Assembly (NCBI GenBank): GCA_947492375.1
Contig: CANLMI010000002.1
Coordinates: forward strand, 1,055,529-1,119,528
DNA: 64,000 nt
Direction of reading: 5' to 3'
Source: an uncultured Kordiimonas sp.
Lineage (GTDB): Bacteria; Pseudomonadota; Alphaproteobacteria; Sphingomonadales; Kordiimonadaceae
Shown: positions 62,561 through 64,000 of the stretch, in pieces
Numbering within the stretch: the stretch's first letter is position 1
How the letters are laid out: the number at the start of each line of letters is the position of its first letter
Program-made: the position numbers and the translations under genes
Notes under the pieces: generated by a model
Seen by the model: only the letters and a program-made list of their open reading frames with translations
Databases searched by the model: none
What the model was told of the DNA's origin: nothing

Positions 62561-63657
62561 GATGAAGTCCTTTCGCGGAGTGTGTAATCAAACATCCAGT
62601 CAACAGCACGGCCATCAATACCCGTTGCAATGATCTGGAGCGTGTTGTTGTCTTGATCGATTGCGACATCGAGGGCGAGGCCAAGCGGGTGCGAGCTTTC
62701 TTCGTGAAGATAAACACCGCTTAACCCCTTGCGGCTGGAAACACCCAGATGACGGCTGGCAGCTGTTTGGATATGAAAGAAGGTGCCGTCTGGCGGTAAA
62801 GCAGGATTTGCGTCATTATCAGCTGGAACGAAGGCATCCCCGATACCCTCAAGACTAAGGAAAGCGGCTTCCTGAACCGGAATAGTCAAGAGCGCAACAG
62901 GGTTAGCATTTACAGTCTGGAATGTGCGGGTGGTAAAGTGCTGATGATTTGCATCTGCTTTACCATTGATGTCATTCATCAACTGATTGATCAAACCAGT
63001 TACATTGGCCGCATCTGCCTTTTCATCAAGTGCGACTTGAAGGCCGTCAATCTCACTTAATTCAACATCACTGAGGCCGGATGCGATCTGGGCTTGAATA
63101 GCCTGTGATAATTGATTGATGTCGCTTGGGTCGTAAATGATACCAGCATCAATGATAGTCTGCTGAAAAGTGGCTTCCACCAATACAAGGCGCGCAAGCA
63201 AGGCCGCGAATGTGGCATCTTGCGGCGCTTCAATCGTAATACTGCCAGCTGGTAACACACTGAAGCCCAGTGAAAAGAATGTGGGTAAATCAATAAACTG
63301 GCTGCGACTGTAGAACACTTGCCCAGCAGCTGAAGCAACAGCAAGCAAAGTACCATCTTCAAGGTAAAAACCAATTTCTGAGACATCAAATGGTTCACCT
63401 CGTTCCAGTGTGCCAACAACAACAAGACTGGAGGCGGTTGGGGCAACGCCGTTGGCTTGCACAGTAACAACCGGGTCAATAAGATCAGTTGCAGCAACAG
63501 CATCCGGGTTTGGTGTACCATCTGCAAGGCGGGTATCGTATTGACCACGCCCGAAACGGATTTCGGTTACACGAACTTGAAAGCCACCTTGGACAGCGTT
63601 TAAGGCTGCGGTTTGGCCTGCGGCGGTTAGGACAGGTTTGAAAAAAGTATCACTCAT
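62557..63657 (-). CDS. Phage tail-collar fibre protein (P2 gpH-like N-terminus)
   Basis: 366 aa. The N-terminus matches the phage tail-collar fibre domain: FKPVLTAAGQTAALNAVQGGFQVRVTEIRFGRGQYD, then VVVGTLERGEPFDVSEIGFYLEDGTLLAVASAAGQVFYSRS. A linker with coiled-coil (FAALLARLVLVEATFQQTIID) and a C-terminal receptor-side part follow. It lies directly after tail protein I, as in P2-like phages, with ATGA overlap. It should recognise the host surface. Confidence 0.85.
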   Translation of the reverse strand: MSDTFFKPVLTAAGQTAALNAVQGGFQVRVTEIRFGRGQYDTRLADGTPNPDAVAATDLIDPVVTVQANGVAPTASSLVVVGTLERGEPFDVSEIGFYLEDGTLLAVASAAGQVFYSRSQFIDLPTFFSLGFSVLPAGSITIEAPQDATFAALLARLVLVEATFQQTIIDAGIIYDPSDINQLSQAIQAQIASGLSDVELSEIDGLQVALDEKADAANVTGLINQLMNDINGKADANHQHFTTRTFQTVNANPVALLTIPVQEAAFLSLEGIGDAFVPADNDANPALPPDGTFFHIQTAASRHLGVSSRKGLSGVYLHEESSHPLGLALDVAIDQDNNTLQIIATGIDGRAVDWMFDYTLRERTSS

Positions 63658-64000
63658 AATTCAGCCTTCATAAATAGGGCTGGGGATGCCCCGAAGGCAG
63701 CCCCCATCTGGATGGATGAAAGGTAGGAAACGGAACCAGCAACTTCAGCTTCGAGGCTTAATGCAGGGGATACAAACATTGCAGCCCCCATAGACATTTC
63801 AGCAGAATGCTCGCTTGAAAGCTCTATGCTGTAACGCTGACTATAACGCCCCCAAAACTCGATTGACGCTTCGGCTTGGATCAGGTTTTCGTCAGATATT
63901 ATCGGCTCGCCTTCATCGGCGATGTTTTCATTCAATGATGCCACGATCCTGTATGTGTGCGGGTCTGCATCTTCTTCGAACCATTCTATGACACGGGCCG
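63654..64000 (-). CDS. Phage tail protein I (P2 gpI-like), partial C-terminal part
   Basis: The frame is open to the window edge; the last 115 residues are visible. ARVIEWFEEDADPHTYRIVASLNE is the conserved C-terminal core of the gpI tail family of contractile-tailed phages. It is followed by an unusual extension of about 70 residues with two related copies, MGAAMFVSPALSLEAE and MGAAFGASPALFMKAE, 28 residues apart. The N-terminus lies outside the window. Confidence 0.75.
   Translation of the reverse strand, partial: ARVIEWFEEDADPHTYRIVASLNENIADEGEPIISDENLIQAEASIEFWGRYSQRYSIELSSEHSAEMSMGAAMFVSPALSLEAEVAGSVSYLSSIQMGAAFGASPALFMKAEL

Overview
The window is a piece of an alphaproteobacterial chromosome of moderate to low GC (AT-rich intergenic DNA; not computed). 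Gene neighbourhoods point to Alphaproteobacteria: DUF3576 lipoprotein-leuS-lptE-holA; secB-fxsA-Tim44-like-mltA-smr; hisB-hisH-hisA-hisF-hisE divergent from hslV-hslU; bolA-cobS-cobT; and rpmB, a SUV3-type helicase, an S4 protein, a 7Fe ferredoxin and CarD in a row. The order cannot be fixed from sequence alone; an AT-rich marine lineage is a guess.

Layout. 1-14.7 kb: a partial YggS-type PLP protein, a ThiE-like protein, an outer-membrane protein, leucyl-tRNA synthetase with LPS and DNA polymerase III genes, the SecB/FxsA/MltA/Smr group, a secreted GH5 glycosidase with a LacI-type operator, and the ComM-like ATPase. 14-16.2 kb: a membrane fatty-acid hydroxylase divergent from a Crp/Fnr regulator with a TauE/SafE permease; a perfect 12-bp-arm palindrome sits between the divergent genes. 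16.2-21.9 kb: histidine operon, HslVU protease and a HIT protein. 21.9-28 kb: Trm112, LON-domain and thioredoxin-TPR proteins, tRNA-Gly(GCC), a PAS protein, a VOC protein, tRNA-Leu(CAG), an NDUFA9-like protein and UppP. 28-41 kb: glutamate synthase GltD/GltB, GST, QueG, a DEAD-box helicase, DUF1223 and aconitase. 41-54 kb: two small membrane proteins (one only 35 aa), BolA, CobS/CobT, a phytase-like esterase, ribosomal protein L28, the SUV3-like helicase, an Hsp15-like S4 protein, a PEP-mutase family protein, ferredoxin, CarD and a nuclease-fold protein.

54.1-64 kb: directly after tRNA-Arg(CCT) the character changes to a prophage that runs off the right end. All its genes are on the minus strand, tightly packed with ATGA/TAATG overlaps. 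Reading with transcription: C-terminal part of a P2-like tail protein I, a tail-collar fibre protein, structural and fibre-associated proteins, a DUF1353 protein, a large 718-aa beta-rich tail protein, then a cargo block of about 3.3 kb of very small genes (a HTH regulator, three small membrane proteins, a Cys-rich protein). The last gene, next to the tRNA, encodes a helical-hairpin protein that looks like the Acb2/Tad1 family of cyclic-nucleotide sponges, which phages use against CBASS and Thoeris defence. No integrase is in the window; it should lie beyond the right edge.

The most interesting part is this tRNA-proximal prophage cargo block: the Acb2/Tad1-like gene, uncharacterised neighbours, a 19-bp direct repeat, and a non-coding stretch with a 17-bp near-perfect inverted repeat. 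All functional calls rest on reading motifs by eye; no database search was run.
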